Assembly (NCBI RefSeq): GCF_938045535.1 | Contig: NZ_CALIMQ010000213.1 | Coordinates: forward strand, 1-5,575 | Direction of reading: 5' to 3' | Length of the DNA: 5,575 nucleotides | Source: an uncultured Campylobacter sp. | GTDB taxonomy: Bacteria; Campylobacterota; Campylobacteria; Campylobacterales; Campylobacteraceae | In this document: piece by piece, positions 4,966 through 5,575 of the stretch | Layout: each line of letters starts with the position of its first letter | Position numbering within the stretch: the first letter of the stretch is position 1 | Notes under the pieces: model-generated | Told to the model about the DNA's origin: nothing | What the model saw: the letters and a program-made list of their open reading frames with translations, nothing else | Database searches by the model: none | Made by a program: the position numbers and the translations under genes

Positions 4966-5448
4966 TTAGCCGACCGCGCCATCTAGCAGTTTCCTAGAAT
5001 TTTGCAAAGCCCATACGAAATTTTCGAGCTCTACGCAGTCTTTTAATACAAATCCAAAATTTAACAAACCTACCGATAGGGCGTCGCCATCTTTTATGAC
5101 ATGCGCTATTAGATTGCCTTTATGTTCTATACTCACTTTATTTTCATATCTTGTAAATTTAAAGATATTTTTCGAGCATCTTCCGTTTCTTTTTGAAAGT
5201 TTCTCGAATTGCTCCGTAAAATTCGGTCTTTGATTCCCATCTTTTAGCCATAATCCCCCGGCATATAGCGCCCATATAAGCTCGTAAAAATTGATATTAT
5301 GCCGAGTCGCGGTAGCAGCGACCAAAAGCTTATTCGTTTCATGATTGATCTCTATTAAAGCCTCTCTGTCCATATGCCAAATCTCGGCTACTACTTTTTC
5401 TCTATCCGGCACGGAGGCAATTAAAAATTCAAATCCATTTTCTATCAT
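4966..5448 (-). CDS. Hypothetical 160-residue protein, possible immunity-like, with internal similarity
   Basis: The ATG at 5448 is preceded by AGGA 7 nt upstream and overlaps the stop of the previous gene as ATGA, which indicates translational coupling. No signal peptide or membrane span is obvious. Residues 5-46 (GFEFLIASVPDREKVVAEIW, then a short charged turn, then LIEINHETNKLLV) read as alternating beta strands. They resemble the start of small bacterial proteins of the 'F.FLI......VAEIW....' type that I have seen beside toxins, but I cannot name a family. Residues 95-155 may repeat the same fold: FKFTRYENKVSIEHKGNLIA, then LENFVWALQNSRKLL, which parallels FYELIWALYAGGLWL at 54-68. Codon use favours TTA/CTA-type leucine and A/T third positions, unlike rclA. 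An immunity or accessory role is an inference from context only. Confidence 0.7.
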   Translation of the reverse strand: MIENGFEFLIASVPDREKVVAEIWHMDREALIEINHETNKLLVAATATRHNINFYELIWALYAGGLWLKDGNQRPNFTEQFEKLSKRNGRCSKNIFKFTRYENKVSIEHKGNLIAHVIKDGDALSVGLLNFGFVLKDCVELENFVWALQNSRKLLDGAVG

Positions 5449-5575
5449 ATTAAAATCCTATTTTTTGTTTTTGCTACATAATTTAATTTGAATGCTCTAT
5501 CGTTCGAGCCTAAATCATATTTACCCCATTCTTTTATGACATCTTGAGCTATACTTTTTACGCAGAATTCCTGCC
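5445..5575 (-). CDS. C-terminal end of an unknown gene entering from the right edge
   Basis: In one minus-strand frame, 42 codons run from the window edge (first complete codon at 5573) to a TGA at 5447-5445. The other two frames are closed by stops. The visible end contains DVIKEWGKYDLGSNDRAFKL and finishes TKNRILI. The stop overlaps the ATG of the 160-residue gene, the same ATGA arrangement as at 1003-1006, which is strong evidence that this is a real coupled gene. The product is not recognised. As the first gene of a three-gene unit it could be the effector of a toxin-immunity set or simply another small accessory protein. Its start lies outside the window. Confidence 0.65.
   Translation of the reverse strand, partial: QEFCVKSIAQDVIKEWGKYDLGSNDRAFKLNYVAKTKNRILI

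Overview
The window looks like a Campylobacter-type epsilonproteobacterial chromosome, probably one of the higher-G+C, host-associated species. Three things point there. Non-coding stretches are full of AAATTTA-type words. The lipoprotein belongs to a small family (UPF0323) that I know from Campylobacter and Helicobacter. The TetR regulator reads like the Campylobacter multidrug regulator CmeR. The genus is an inference from memory; no search was run.

Left block, minus strand (1-1638). A two-gene unit runs leftward: a coiled-coil protein with a MerR/excisionase-like helix-turn-helix, then a UPF0323 lipoprotein. They overlap by the four bases ATGA, so they are probably translationally coupled. 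After a 363-bp gap, the first 18 codons of another minus-strand gene run off the left edge. By analogy with known neighbourhoods this may be a glutathionylspermidine-synthase-like ATP-grasp gene. A perfect 15-bp palindrome lies in the likely promoter of the helix-turn-helix gene.

Middle block, plus strand (1846-4247). A CmeR-like TetR repressor gene follows several dyads that overlap its likely promoter, and it ends in a clear intrinsic terminator. Then come a 335-bp gap containing a long imperfect inverted repeat and a TATAAT promoter. Next is rclA, a flavoprotein disulfide reductase family member tied in E. coli to survival of reactive chlorine species. The terminator and separate promoter argue against a simple TetR-rclA operon. 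Neither the cmeABC efflux genes (next to cmeR in C. jejuni) nor an AraC-type rclR (next to rclA in E. coli) is in the window.

Right block, minus strand (4562-5575). Base composition drops: 34 of 60 bases are G+C at 3661-3720, against 18 of 60 at 4741-4800. Three tightly packed minus-strand genes lie here: the C-terminal 42 codons of an unknown protein entering from the right edge, a 160-residue protein starting inside its stop codon, and a 122-residue acidic protein. None is recognised with confidence. Their size, packing and low G+C fit an acquired accessory cassette, possibly effector plus immunity proteins, but that is a hypothesis. No tRNA, rRNA, CRISPR array or transposase gene was seen.
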